A stretch of 62,969 nt of DNA from an uncultured Rubritalea sp. (GTDB lineage Bacteria; Verrucomicrobiota; Verrucomicrobiia; Verrucomicrobiales; Akkermansiaceae), in assembly GCA_937923145.1 (NCBI GenBank), contig CALAJT010000014.1, forward strand, positions 1-62,969, read 5' to 3'. Positions 46,160 to 55,978 of the stretch are shown in pieces. A program made the translations under genes and the position numbers. The notes under the pieces were generated by a model. The model did not search any database and was not told the DNA's origin. It worked only from the letters and a program-made list of their open reading frames with translations. Numbering within the stretch: position 1 is the first letter of the stretch; each line of letters begins with the position of its first letter.

Positions 46160-47434
46160 ATGTCTATTAAATCACTTATCAGTTTATGGGTAATAGCCAT
46201 TACTCTTTTGGTTGTTACACTCACTATACGGTCTAATCAAAATGTAGAGATTAGCTCAGATACAAAGATACAGGTAGGAAAAGCATTACTGAGTCATTTG
46301 GATTCTGACCCTATCCGAGAAGTTAAAATCCATTCGAAGGGGAAATCTAAGCACTTCAAAAAAGTTGGAGATAGCTGGGTGATACCTTCCAAAGAGGACT
46401 TTCCTGCAAACTCGCAAAAGGTGATCCGAGAGTTGACAGGCTTGTTTGACTCTAAGGTGTCTCAACCTTTGAAAACTTCGGATAAATATCATGAGAGGTT
46501 TGGAGTAGATGAAAAATCAGAATCTCTAACAAAAGTAGAGTTTTATGATGAACAAGGCAATACGATAGAAAAGGTCTATCTTGGAAATACGATCAAAGGA
46601 GCTTCTAGCAATCCCATGATGGGAGGAGCTAGTTATCCTATCGGGAGGAAAGTGAGGCTGGATTCTGAACCTGACACAGTTTATTCCCTCAGTCAGACAC
46701 ACGCGGGGCTGGAAAGTGAGATAGCTGATTGGCTAAATAAGAAGTTCCTTGTGATAGAGGGTATCCAATCGATTTCTAAAGAGGCTACAACTAAAACGAA
46801 AAAAAATGATGGGTGGAAAATGTTTGATCCTGCTCGCAAGGCATTGCCTTACTTTGGATTTAGTTTCATGTCGATGGTTGAGGATGGCTGGACATTGAGT
46901 AAAACTAAAAAAGACGAATCTTTTGCTCTTATCAATACACCAAAGGGAAAGCAAGTGAAGCAAAGTGCTGTTGACCAATTTAAATCGTTATTAAGTAGCG
47001 CTAGCTTTGAAGAGGTTCTTGGGAAGAAATCTTTGAGTAAATGGCTTGAAAAACGTCCAGATAGTCAGGTGAATAAATATTCTATCACCACATTTGATGG
47101 ATTTACTTATAAGATTCAACTGGCTCCAGAGAACTCAGATAAAAAGGACTCTAATTATGTCCTTTCTTATGAGGTGATTCACAATATTCCAAAGAACTCT
47201 GAGGCTGAAAAGGCATTTGAGGACGATAAAAAGGAGCAGAAAAAACTAACAGAGAGATTAGAGGTTCAGATAGTATTTAGTCAATACCTTTACATGGTTC
47301 AGCGCAGTATTATTGAGCCATTACTACGAAATAAAGAAGACTTTCTAGAAGGTCTTCCTGATCCTGAAACTAATAAGAAAGCATCTGAAAAAGTTGGGAA
47401 TGAAGTAGAATCTGATGAAATAAAGCAAGAATGA
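46160..47434 (+). CDS. DUF4340 domain membrane-anchored protein
   Basis: 424 residues. N-terminal transmembrane segment (about 7-24), then repeated DUF4340 beta-rich units (HSKGKSKHFKKVGDSWVIPS and GVDEKSESLTKVEFYDEQGN). DUF4340 proteins typically follow GldG-like genes, as here. It ends in TGA (47432-47434), consistent with the standard code. The function is unknown. Confidence 0.85.
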   Translation: MSIKSLISLWVIAITLLVVTLTIRSNQNVEISSDTKIQVGKALLSHLDSDPIREVKIHSKGKSKHFKKVGDSWVIPSKEDFPANSQKVIRELTGLFDSKVSQPLKTSDKYHERFGVDEKSESLTKVEFYDEQGNTIEKVYLGNTIKGASSNPMMGGASYPIGRKVRLDSEPDTVYSLSQTHAGLESEIADWLNKKFLVIEGIQSISKEATTKTKKNDGWKMFDPARKALPYFGFSFMSMVEDGWTLSKTKKDESFALINTPKGKQVKQSAVDQFKSLLSSASFEEVLGKKSLSKWLEKRPDSQVNKYSITTFDGFTYKIQLAPENSDKKDSNYVLSYEVIHNIPKNSEAEKAFEDDKKEQKKLTERLEVQIVFSQYLYMVQRSIIEPLLRNKEDFLEGLPDPETNKKASEKVGNEVESDEIKQE

Positions 47435-47519
47435 ATATCACTAGAAACCTTATTAGAATTATCATTCCTTTTCTTAAACGACTGATCCAACATACCGTAA
47501 AATAAACATAATAGATAGA

Positions 47520-48671
47520 ATGAAGAGCAAACTGAAAAGCCGACTGAAATGGATGTTATTACCATGTTTCATTGGTTTAACTTGTTACTTTTCCTCTGAG
47601 TGCATGAAGGGCGCAGAAGGACTAAATGTAAATATCGATAGTCACCCCATTGGTCGCTCCAATGGCGCAAGCTACGCTAGTATGTTAGAGGAGGCACAGA
47701 AGTCTGTGGTTTCTGTTTATACTGCGGAATTAGTTCAATACTTAGGCTATAGTGGCTCATCAAGGGATGATTTACTCCGAGAATTCTTAGGACTACCTCC
47801 TATGAATAGAAGAGGCTCGAATGTTGAAACGCACAAAGTTCCTCAAGGAGTAGGTTCTGGTGTGATTCTGAATGCCAATGGTTATATTATTACTAATAAC
47901 CATGTCATTTCTAATCAGCAAGGTGGAGTGGCAGATGAGATTCTTGTGCGGTTAAGTAGTGGTAAAGAATATAAAGCACGAGTTGTAGGTCGTGATCCTA
48001 AGACAGATGTCGCGGTGCTTAAGGTAAATGCAAAGGGACTGCCTTTCGCTAAGGTCGCCGATAGTGAACAAGCCAAAGTTGGTGATATTGTGTTCGCAAT
48101 CGGTAATCCTATGGGGGTAGGTTTAACTGTTACCAGTGGTATTATTTCTGCTAAAAATAGAAATATAGGTGTCTATGGAATGGATGGATATGAGAACTTC
48201 ATCCAAACAGACGCATCCATTAACCCAGGTAATTCAGGAGGAGCATTAGTCGATATAAAGGGACGTTTGATTGGCATTAATTCAGCCATTGTGTCTCGCT
48301 CAGGTGGAAATGTGGGTATAGGTTTCGCTATTCCATCTAATCTTGCAGTAAATATTAGCACTCAGCTTACTAAAACAGGCAAAGTGGACCGCCGAACAAT
48401 AGGGGTGTATATAGCTCCTATTTCAGAAGCTGAAGCTCAGCATTTAGGGCTGAGTAATAAATCTGTAGTGGTTCAGAGAGTGTTGGCTGATACCGCTGCG
48501 TCTAAAGCTGGCATATTACCTGGCGATGTGATTACTCATATTAATGGTAGAGGTCTAGAAGGAGCAGGAGGTCTTAGATCGTCTATTGCTCACTTAAAAA
48601 AAGGAGATATTATAACGATTGATCTTTGGCGGAATAATAATAAGCATCGAGTAAAATTATCTATTGAGTAA
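47520..48671 (+). CDS. Trypsin-like serine protease with PDZ domain (HtrA/DegQ type)
   Basis: 383 residues with a signal peptide (about 12-32). The catalytic triad is visible in GYIITNNHVIS (His), KTDVAVLKVNA (Asp) and INPGNSGGALVDIKGR (Ser). One C-terminal PDZ domain contains VQRVLADTAASKAGILPGDV. It degrades misfolded periplasmic proteins. It lies between the ABC unit and the Bat unit. Confidence 0.95.
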   Translation: MKSKLKSRLKWMLLPCFIGLTCYFSSECMKGAEGLNVNIDSHPIGRSNGASYASMLEEAQKSVVSVYTAELVQYLGYSGSSRDDLLREFLGLPPMNRRGSNVETHKVPQGVGSGVILNANGYIITNNHVISNQQGGVADEILVRLSSGKEYKARVVGRDPKTDVAVLKVNAKGLPFAKVADSEQAKVGDIVFAIGNPMGVGLTVTSGIISAKNRNIGVYGMDGYENFIQTDASINPGNSGGALVDIKGRLIGINSAIVSRSGGNVGIGFAIPSNLAVNISTQLTKTGKVDRRTIGVYIAPISEAEAQHLGLSNKSVVVQRVLADTAASKAGILPGDVITHINGRGLEGAGGLRSSIAHLKKGDIITIDLWRNNNKHRVKLSIE

Positions 48672-48763
48672 TTTTTTATAATCTTTTCATGAACTGGGCC
48701 GCGGGCTTGGTTTGCGAATCTTAATGAGATATTCAGGAAGGAATAATACAGGAACTTATACTT

Positions 48764-50665
48764 ATGAACGAGATCACTTTTGCACAGCCAGTATGGATTC
48801 TGATTGGTTTGATTGTAACTATAGGAATGATTATTTGGTTTGTCCTTTCCGATAAAAGGAACAAGCTGGCCTTGGAAAGCTTTATTACAGGAAAGCTTTT
48901 GGCGAAATTACGTTCCAGTATTTCCAGACCGAAGCGTTGGATAAAGAGAGCGAGCTTGGTGATTTGCACAGTGCTTTTATTTTTGACGTTGGCTCGTCCT
49001 CAGCTTGGACATGAATGGAAAGAGGTGAAGAGAAAGGGGATCGATATACTTTTCGCGATTGATGCTTCGCGTTCAATGTTGGCTGAGGATATTCAGCCTA
49101 ACAGATTAGAAAGAGTGAAGATGGGGGTTATGGATTTTGTGAACCAACTTGAGGGTGATCGTGTGGGCTTACTACCTTTCTCAGGGAGTTCATTTTTACT
49201 TTGCCCATTTACCTTAGATTATAGAGCTTTTGAGCAGTCTTTAAATGCAATTACTACTGAAATAATCCCTAAAAAGGGAACTGATTTAGCAAGTGCGATT
49301 AATGAAGCGTCTAGCATTTTTGAGGAGGCTGGAAACAATCATCGGATTCTTGTTGTAGTGACTGACGGGGAAGATTTACAGGGAGAGGCTCTGGAGGCAG
49401 CGAGTAATGCGGTGAAGCAAAATGTTATTGTTTACTCACTTGGGGTCGGGTCAGCAGAGGGTGAACTGATTCCTATCTCACATCCTCAATACGGAACGGA
49501 TTACCTGAAAGATTCATCTGGCAAACTAGTCCGAACAAAGTTGGATGAAAAAGGGTTGAAGAAAATTGCTGAAATTACAGGTGGAATCTATGCTTCATTC
49601 GGTAAGGGTGGGGAGGGACTAAGGAAAATCTATCAAGAAAAACTAAGTTTAGTTCCTAAGGAAGAACTCAAGCAACGAATGCAGAAAGTAGCGATAGAAA
49701 GGTATCAATGGCCCTTGGGTGGGGCTATAGCATTGCTGGTTGTCTCGATGATGATCGGCGACCGCCGTAGGCCGTCGAAGAAGAGTAGCTTCAGGCAACA
49801 GCAAGCTTCGGTTGCGACAGTCATCATTTTCTTTATTGTTAGCCTAGTTGAGGTGCGTGCTGAAGATGGAAAGGAGGCTTACAATGAGGCAATTAAAAAG
49901 TATCAATCGGGGGAGGCTTCCAATGCTGAACGTCTATTTCAACAATCAATTGAGCAAAGCGATGACCTAAGTCTGCAATCTAACTCATATTATAATATGG
50001 GGAACGCTCTATTCAAGCAGGGAGCTATGCTGCTCTCTAATGGAGATGCCGAGGAAACGATCAAGCTGTGGGAGAAAAGTGTTACAGCTTATGAAGGTTC
50101 TCTTGCTTTAAATAAATCAGATGAAGATGCTGAGAAAAACAGAAAGTATGTGCAGAAGAAAATCGACGAGCTAAAACAGCAGAAAAAAAACGAAGATCAG
50201 CAACAGAAGGATCAAAATAAAAAAGAGCAGAAAGATCAGGAAAAAAAGGAAAAGGACGAAGAAAACAAGGACGATCAAAGTAAAGAAAAGCAAGGCGAGG
50301 ACAAACAAAGTGAAAACAAGGAGAGTAAAAGTGAACAGGAGAAGGATGAGCAAAGTAAGGAAAAACAAGGCAAAGAGAAGAACGAAAAAAGTGAGGGAGG
50401 TCAGGGTAAGGAAGAGAAATCTCAAAGCGAGGATGATAAAGCTCAGAACGGAGATGAAGGAAAGCCATCTGATGAGAATGCTTCTGAAAAGGAGGACTCT
50501 ACTCCACTTAATGAAGAGCGCGGTGCAGCAGGCAAGATGACAAAAGAAGAGGCGCTTCAACTACTCAAGTCTCTCGAAGGTGATGAAGAGCGAGTGCTCG
50601 TTGTCCCTGCTCGTAAAGGTCATCCGAGTGACCCTGAGAACACAACAAAAGGTAAAGACTGGTAA
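48764..50665 (+). CDS. BatB-BatC-like fusion: VWA domain, TPR region and charged tail
   Basis: 633 residues. Two N-terminal membrane segments (about 8-28 and 62-80) precede a VWA domain with MIDAS motif DILFAIDASRSMLAED and VVTDGEDLQG, closed by a segment about 320-340. Then follow a TPR region (YNEAIKKYQSGEASNAERLF, SYYNMGNALFKQGAML), and a Lys/Glu/Gln-rich tail from about 470 to 590. In Bacteroides, BatB and BatC are separate; here they are fused. Bat proteins are linked to aerotolerance and stress, but the mechanism is not known. Confidence 0.88.
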   Translation: MNEITFAQPVWILIGLIVTIGMIIWFVLSDKRNKLALESFITGKLLAKLRSSISRPKRWIKRASLVICTVLLFLTLARPQLGHEWKEVKRKGIDILFAIDASRSMLAEDIQPNRLERVKMGVMDFVNQLEGDRVGLLPFSGSSFLLCPFTLDYRAFEQSLNAITTEIIPKKGTDLASAINEASSIFEEAGNNHRILVVVTDGEDLQGEALEAASNAVKQNVIVYSLGVGSAEGELIPISHPQYGTDYLKDSSGKLVRTKLDEKGLKKIAEITGGIYASFGKGGEGLRKIYQEKLSLVPKEELKQRMQKVAIERYQWPLGGAIALLVVSMMIGDRRRPSKKSSFRQQQASVATVIIFFIVSLVEVRAEDGKEAYNEAIKKYQSGEASNAERLFQQSIEQSDDLSLQSNSYYNMGNALFKQGAMLLSNGDAEETIKLWEKSVTAYEGSLALNKSDEDAEKNRKYVQKKIDELKQQKKNEDQQQKDQNKKEQKDQEKKEKDEENKDDQSKEKQGEDKQSENKESKSEQEKDEQSKEKQGKEKNEKSEGGQGKEEKSQSEDDKAQNGDEGKPSDENASEKEDSTPLNEERGAAGKMTKEEALQLLKSLEGDEERVLVVPARKGHPSDPENTTKGKDW

Positions 50666-50693
50666 TTAGATAAGGTCGAACTCTTAACAAACT

Positions 50694-52559
50694 ATGAAAA
50701 CAAGAAATCTTATTTTCCTAATTATCATCACTTTAGCAGGACTCTTCACCAGCGCTGTTGCAGCACCGTCAGTTTCGGTCACATTGGAGCCTAAGACGAT
50801 ACCATTGAATGAGACTGCGAGGTTCACTGTGAATATTAAGAACGGGGAACGAAATGCTGTGCCTCAGCTAGCTGAGATAGATAATCTTACCTTTATCCCG
50901 GCTGGCCAGTCTAGTCAGATTCGTATTGTCAATGGAGACATGACTTCCGTGTTTAGCTATAGCTATCAAGTTACAGCGACTAAGGAAGGTAAGTATCAAA
51001 TCCCAGCTGTGACGGTGCAATCTGGAGGTCAGCAGTATAGCAGTAATTCTCTCAAACTTACAGTCACTGCTCCACAGAAAAATGCTTCGCAGCCGCCTCT
51101 TCAACATGGTGATCAACTAAGTGATGAAGAAAAAAAACAAACAGCGTTTCTAACCATTAATCGTGCTGATAACAAAGGTAGAGAACATCTCTATGTCGGA
51201 GAATCCACTCCTGTGATGATTCGTGTTTATCTTCGCTCAGGACTCCGTGTTAGTGCTCTTAATAAACCATCGGTATCTAGCGAAGCATTTACCCTTTCAG
51301 CATTGAGTGACGAACCAGAACAGAGCACAGAGGTGCTTGAAGGTATTCGCTATCGCGTCTTTAGCTGGTATGGAAATCTCTCGGGGATAAAGGCTGGTGA
51401 CTATGATCTAACAACTGATCTCAAAGCCACGCTGAGTGTGCCTAGTAAACGCCCAACCAACAGAAGGCGGAGCAATGATCCATTTGACGATCCGTTTTTT
51501 GATAGTTTTTTCACCCAATATGAAAGCAGAGACATTACTCTTACTAGTGAACAGAAGAAGACCAAGGTGATCACACCTCCTCTGAAAGGTCGTCCAGATT
51601 CATTCACTGGAGCAGTGGGGCAATATAAGATCAGGGCTAGTTCACTTCCATCTTCTCTCGAAACTGGAGAAGCCACCACACTCAAAGTATCCATTGAAGG
51701 AAAAGGAAATTTCGATCGAGTTGACAAACCAACTCTTATTCCATCTAAAACTTGGAAGACCTACAAGGCAAAGACTGATCTTGAACGTGGAGACATCGTT
51801 GACTTTCATGCCAGAAAAAACTTTACCGTTCCTGCCGTGGCTACCGAGCCTGGGGAGTTCGAAACCTTTTTTCAGTTTAGTTTCTTTGATCCTGAAACGG
51901 AAGAATACAAAACCATAGAAACAGCAAAGCATAAAATCAAGGTGTCAGGAAAAGCTGTTTCTATGACTGCTCCGTTGATCACAGCTAAAGAAACTCCTGT
52001 AACAATTGATGAACAAAGCTTACCTGTGATTAAGGAAAGCATAGGCTCTTTATTTGCTGCGACTCCAGAACTTTATCAGAAGCCTTGGTTCAAAGGGCTC
52101 ATTTCGATGCTTATTCTAGTGATACTGGGGTGCCTTATTGTCAGTTTCCTCCAACAGCATCAAAATGAGCATCCTGAAGCCTATAGCCGCCGTAAACTTA
52201 GCCGAGAAACCAAACGTCAGCTCTCTAACATCGAGGCAAATACAGAAAAAGGAGAGGCACTAACGTTTTTCCGAGAGTGCCGTCTGGTTTTACAAAATCA
52301 GATTGCTCAGGAAACGGGAGGGCAAGCAGAGGCTATTACGCTGAATAATGTTCTAGAGAAGTTTCCAACTTGCAAGACAGCCATAGAAGTTTTCAAGAAA
52401 GCAGATGAAATAGAATTCGCTGCTCTAGAAGAGTCCCAAGAAAGCATGGATGAATGGCTCAATAAAATGCGAGTCGCTCTTGAAGAAATTCAAACACCTC
52501 CAGCATTTATTAAACAACAAAATGAATCAGCATGGGGGCAAGTCGCATCCTCAGTTTAA
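50694..52559 (+). CDS. BatD-like protein
   Basis: 621 residues. Signal peptide (IFLIIITLAGLFTSAVAAPS), then beta-sandwich repeats (VSVTLEPKTIPLNETARFTV, PEQSTEVLEGIRYRVFSWYG), and a transmembrane segment at about 457-478 before a helical cytoplasmic part. This matches BatD (oxygen tolerance) architecture. It lies between BatB/C and BatE. Confidence 0.88.
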   Translation: MKTRNLIFLIIITLAGLFTSAVAAPSVSVTLEPKTIPLNETARFTVNIKNGERNAVPQLAEIDNLTFIPAGQSSQIRIVNGDMTSVFSYSYQVTATKEGKYQIPAVTVQSGGQQYSSNSLKLTVTAPQKNASQPPLQHGDQLSDEEKKQTAFLTINRADNKGREHLYVGESTPVMIRVYLRSGLRVSALNKPSVSSEAFTLSALSDEPEQSTEVLEGIRYRVFSWYGNLSGIKAGDYDLTTDLKATLSVPSKRPTNRRRSNDPFDDPFFDSFFTQYESRDITLTSEQKKTKVITPPLKGRPDSFTGAVGQYKIRASSLPSSLETGEATTLKVSIEGKGNFDRVDKPTLIPSKTWKTYKAKTDLERGDIVDFHARKNFTVPAVATEPGEFETFFQFSFFDPETEEYKTIETAKHKIKVSGKAVSMTAPLITAKETPVTIDEQSLPVIKESIGSLFAATPELYQKPWFKGLISMLILVILGCLIVSFLQQHQNEHPEAYSRRKLSRETKRQLSNIEANTEKGEALTFFRECRLVLQNQIAQETGGQAEAITLNNVLEKFPTCKTAIEVFKKADEIEFAALEESQESMDEWLNKMRVALEEIQTPPAFIKQQNESAWGQVASSV

Positions 52560-52577
52560 CAAATAAGCTCATTTAAA

Positions 52578-53366
52578 ATGAATCCTCAAAAATACATAGC
52601 CGTCCTCACTGGCATAGTCGTTCTGATCGCCATCGGATTGATTTTGAGTTCCAGTAACGGCAGCAGCCCCAGTCCTGAGCAGGAGCAGATATTTGAGCAA
52701 GCCAATCAACATTATCAAGAACAGCAATACTTAGAAGCCATAACGAAATATCGAGAGCTTCTGAACCAAGATGTCAATGGAGCTCATATTCATAATAATC
52801 TAGCTAGTTCTTACCAGCGGATGGGAGATGTGGGCAGAAGTATTCTTCACTTTGAAAAAGCCATTCAGTTAGATCACTATGATAGTGATATTCGGAATAA
52901 CCTTAACAAGGCTCGGCAAAATAGTGCTACCTATGAGGACACGGAGCTAAGTAATTGGCAGAAGATCATCGCTACCTTTTCTTCTACTCACTGGGTGGTG
53001 CTTGCTAGTTTGGCTCTGCTGGGTTTGACTGGGGGTCTGGTGTTGAAGTTTATGGGCTATATCAAGCCGTCAATTAAACTGCAGGTGTTTACCGCTTTGG
53101 CGGTTGTTGGGCTTATCACGCTCTCTATTTTCGCCGTCAAAACTCAGCAAGATAATCTTCAGAATAAGGCGATCGTTCTTATTAAAAATACTAATCTTCG
53201 AATTTCTCCATTCCAGAACGCTGACCAAATTGTAGTTCTTCAGCCAGGGAAAATCATCACGATCATTTCTAACAAAAAACACGATGAATATACACAGGTT
53301 AAGCTCGATACGGGTAAGTCTGGATGGCTGAAAACCAGCAATGTTGAACCTATTTACAACAGATGA
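52578..53366 (+). CDS. BatE-like TPR protein with SH3-like end
   Basis: 262 residues. N-terminal signal/membrane segment, TPR repeats (ANQHYQEQQYLEAITKYREL, GAHIHNNLASSYQRMGDVGR), two membrane segments (about 133-153 and 165-182), and a C-terminal SH3-like domain (KNTNLRISPFQNADQIVVLQ). It ends in TGA (53364-53366). This order is that of BatE. Confidence 0.85.
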   Translation: MNPQKYIAVLTGIVVLIAIGLILSSSNGSSPSPEQEQIFEQANQHYQEQQYLEAITKYRELLNQDVNGAHIHNNLASSYQRMGDVGRSILHFEKAIQLDHYDSDIRNNLNKARQNSATYEDTELSNWQKIIATFSSTHWVVLASLALLGLTGGLVLKFMGYIKPSIKLQVFTALAVVGLITLSIFAVKTQQDNLQNKAIVLIKNTNLRISPFQNADQIVVLQPGKIITIISNKKHDEYTQVKLDTGKSGWLKTSNVEPIYNR

Positions 53367-53399
53367 GTTTTAAATCTAACAAATTAACGAATAAAGAAC

Positions 53400-54434
53400 A
53401 TGACAACAATTAATCAACCACAAAACAGTAAGGGTCAGGTGTCTGGCCAGAGCAATATCAAAGAACTCACTCAGATGGTTACTGTTCACTCGCAATGGAT
53501 CACTCCACTTAAATCTGAGCTAGCGAAAGTCGTTGTCGGTCAGCAAGAATTGGTTGACCGTTTATTGACGGCACTTTTAGTCAACGGCCATGTATTGTTA
53601 GAAGGTGTCCCTGGCTTAGCAAAGACATTGGCACTCAAATCTCTCTCGACCTTGATCGATGGATCATTCCAGCGGATTCAATTTACTCCCGACATGCTCC
53701 CTGCCGATATTGTGGGCACGGAAATGTTTAATCCACAGACTGCGACGTTTGAGACAAAGAAGGGAGTGGTCTTTGCAAACTTCGTGTTAGCAGATGAAAT
53801 TAACCGAGCCCCGGCGAAGGTGCAGAGTGCTCTGTTAGAGGCTATGCAAGAGCGTCAGGTGACGATTGGTGATGACACTTATCAACTGCCTGAACCGTTT
53901 TTGGTGATGGCTACGCAGAACCCTATCGAGCAAGAGGGGACTTATCCTTTGCCAGAAGCTCAGGTGGATCGCTTCATGATGAAGGTGGTGGTGAACTACC
54001 CGACAATTGAGGAAGAAAGACTGATTCTCGACACAGCTGCCACCACCGAACCGTTACCGAAGCTTGCTCCTGTAGTCAGTATTGATGAGATAGTGAATGC
54101 TCGTCGTTTGGTAAACAGCCTCTACATGGATGATAAAGTGAGAGACTACATTGTTGCTCTTGTTTATGCCACTAGAGATCCAGAGCGCTATGGATTGAAT
54201 CTGAAATCTTATATTCGCAACGGAGCATCTCCACGAGCTACGATTGCTCTCACTTTAGCGAGTAAGGCGAATGCGTTCCTCAATGGCAGAGGCTATGTCA
54301 CTCCACAAGATGTGAAAACTGTCAGCAAAGAGGTGATGTCTCACCGAGTAGGTGTCACCTATGAAGCTGATGCCGAGCGCATCACGAGTGACCAAATCGT
54401 TTCCACGATACTCAATGAAGTGGCTGTTCCATAG
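53400..54434 (+). CDS. MoxR-family AAA+ ATPase
   Basis: 344 residues with Walker A-like GHVLLEGVPGLAKTLALKSL, RIQFTPDMLPADIVGTEMF, Walker B FVLADEINRAPAKVQSALLE and sensor 1 FLVMATQNPIEQEGTYPLPE. MoxR ATPases usually pair with DUF58 and VWA proteins, assisting their maturation or assembly. Here both follow directly. Confidence 0.96.
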   Translation: MTTINQPQNSKGQVSGQSNIKELTQMVTVHSQWITPLKSELAKVVVGQQELVDRLLTALLVNGHVLLEGVPGLAKTLALKSLSTLIDGSFQRIQFTPDMLPADIVGTEMFNPQTATFETKKGVVFANFVLADEINRAPAKVQSALLEAMQERQVTIGDDTYQLPEPFLVMATQNPIEQEGTYPLPEAQVDRFMMKVVVNYPTIEEERLILDTAATTEPLPKLAPVVSIDEIVNARRLVNSLYMDDKVRDYIVALVYATRDPERYGLNLKSYIRNGASPRATIALTLASKANAFLNGRGYVTPQDVKTVSKEVMSHRVGVTYEADAERITSDQIVSTILNEVAVP

Positions 54435-54479
54435 GAGACTCTAAAAGCTCTATTTTGAAATCAGACTCACTCTGAAAAA

Positions 54480-55403
54480 ATGAAAGAAGAAGATCAAAGA
54501 ATTAAGGATATTATCTCCAAAGTAAGGGAGATAGAGATTCGCGCGCGTCGTCTTGTAGAAGAGAGCCTCGCTGGGCAATATCACTCGGTCTTCAAAGGAA
54601 GGGGAATGGATTTTGATCGAGCACGCGAGTATGTAAGAGGTGATGAGGTTCGCACTATTGATTGGAATGTCACCGCTCGGACAGGTTCGCCACACATTAA
54701 GCTATTTACCGAGGAACGGGAGATGACGATGCTTATCATTATTGATGTGAGCGCCTCATTGGACTTTGGCTCGAATCCACAGACGAAGAGAGAACTTGCT
54801 GCGGAAGTGGCTAGTGTGATGGCTTTCTCTGCTCTGCGAAATAACGATAAGGTCGGACTTATTCTTTGCACGGATGAAGTAGAATATTATCTACCTCCAG
54901 CTAGTGGTCGTCGGCATGTACTACGACTTATTCGAGATATACTTTATTTCGAGCCAAAAGGTCGAGGCACAAATCTAGTCGCAGCTATCGACTTTGCCAA
55001 TCGCGTGCAACCCCGTAAATGCCTGATGCTCCTGATGTCTGATTATACCTTTCCTGGTTCGCAAGCAGAGGCTTTAGAAGTTCTCAAACCCAAGATCAGC
55101 ACTACGTCCAAACGTCACGACTTGGTGACTTTAGCGATCAATGATCAGAGAGAAGAAGAACTACCTAACGTTGGGATGATCCGTATCGAAGACTCTGAAA
55201 GTGGAGATGTTATCACTCTTAACACAGGGAGTAAAAAAATCCGTGAAAATTTTAAAGCTGAAGCGGCTTCCCAACGAACTGAAATGAAACGTCTTTTTAC
55301 TCAGCACGGCATTGACTTTCTTGAACTCAAGACAGGGGAACCTTATCAGCCGATCTTGAAACAGTTTTTTTCAACTCGCGAACAGAGAGCCACTCGATCA
55401 TGA
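54480..55403 (+). CDS. DUF58 domain protein
   Basis: 307 residues. GQYHSVFKGRGMDFDRAREY, then VRGDEVRTIDWNVTARTGSP are diagnostic of DUF58. A VWA-like core with IIDVSASLDFGS follows. It ends in TGA at 55401-55403, which overlaps the ATG of the next gene by 4 bp (55400). It functions with the adjacent MoxR. Confidence 0.94.
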   Translation: MKEEDQRIKDIISKVREIEIRARRLVEESLAGQYHSVFKGRGMDFDRAREYVRGDEVRTIDWNVTARTGSPHIKLFTEEREMTMLIIIDVSASLDFGSNPQTKRELAAEVASVMAFSALRNNDKVGLILCTDEVEYYLPPASGRRHVLRLIRDILYFEPKGRGTNLVAAIDFANRVQPRKCLMLLMSDYTFPGSQAEALEVLKPKISTTSKRHDLVTLAINDQREEELPNVGMIRIEDSESGDVITLNTGSKKIRENFKAEAASQRTEMKRLFTQHGIDFLELKTGEPYQPILKQFFSTREQRATRS

Positions 55404-55966
55404 GTTCACTAGCACAAGCACCTATTATAAATCAACCCGCGCAACCATCCGCACCATCGGTGGATGAACTGATGTCAGGCTTGCGACCTCTCAAACCTGC
55501 GGTTGAACTACCCACAGAACCCGAGCCATTTTCTTATGAAATATTGGCTTGGGGAGTTGTTGGGGTAATTATCCTAGCTCTGTTGTCTTGGTGGATATGG
55601 AAAAGGTTGCGCCGAGAAAAAAGCCTAACTCCAGAACAAACAGCAATGCAGTCTTTGGATGAAATTGCTGAGGAAGATTTGAGCCATGATGATTTCATCA
55701 TGAAAGTGTCTCATATTCTTAAGGGCTACCTAGAAGAGAAAAAGCTCTTCATTGCTGTCCGCCAAACAACCGAGGAGTTTCTCGATTCCTTGAAAAACAG
55801 TGAAAAACTTAGCGAACAACGTGAGACATTGAAGACGTTTTTTGAGCAATGTGACCATGTGAAATTCGCTGGAGGAACCTTAGCTGATGAACAACGCCGA
55901 GAGCTTATAAATAGTGTTCGATCTCTTGTTAAAGGCATAAGCCAATCTGAACCAGATAAATCTTAA
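55400..55966 (+). CDS. DUF4381-like membrane protein
   Basis: 188 residues. One transmembrane segment (about 50-68) and a helical C-terminal region (DFIMKVSHILKGYLEEKKLF, TTEEFLDSLKN). DUF4381 proteins occupy this slot in MoxR-DUF58-Bat operons. Translationally coupled to the upstream gene. Confidence 0.75.
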   Translation: MSSLAQAPIINQPAQPSAPSVDELMSGLRPLKPAVELPTEPEPFSYEILAWGVVGVIILALLSWWIWKRLRREKSLTPEQTAMQSLDEIAEEDLSHDDFIMKVSHILKGYLEEKKLFIAVRQTTEEFLDSLKNSEKLSEQRETLKTFFEQCDHVKFAGGTLADEQRRELINSVRSLVKGISQSEPDKS

Positions 55967-55978
55967 CTCTATAGAATC

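Noticed and set aside
50082..50560. Long antisense ORFs opposite the charged tail of BatB/C
   Set aside because: They are artefacts of the Lys/Glu-rich low-complexity sequence, giving Phe/Leu-only proteins.
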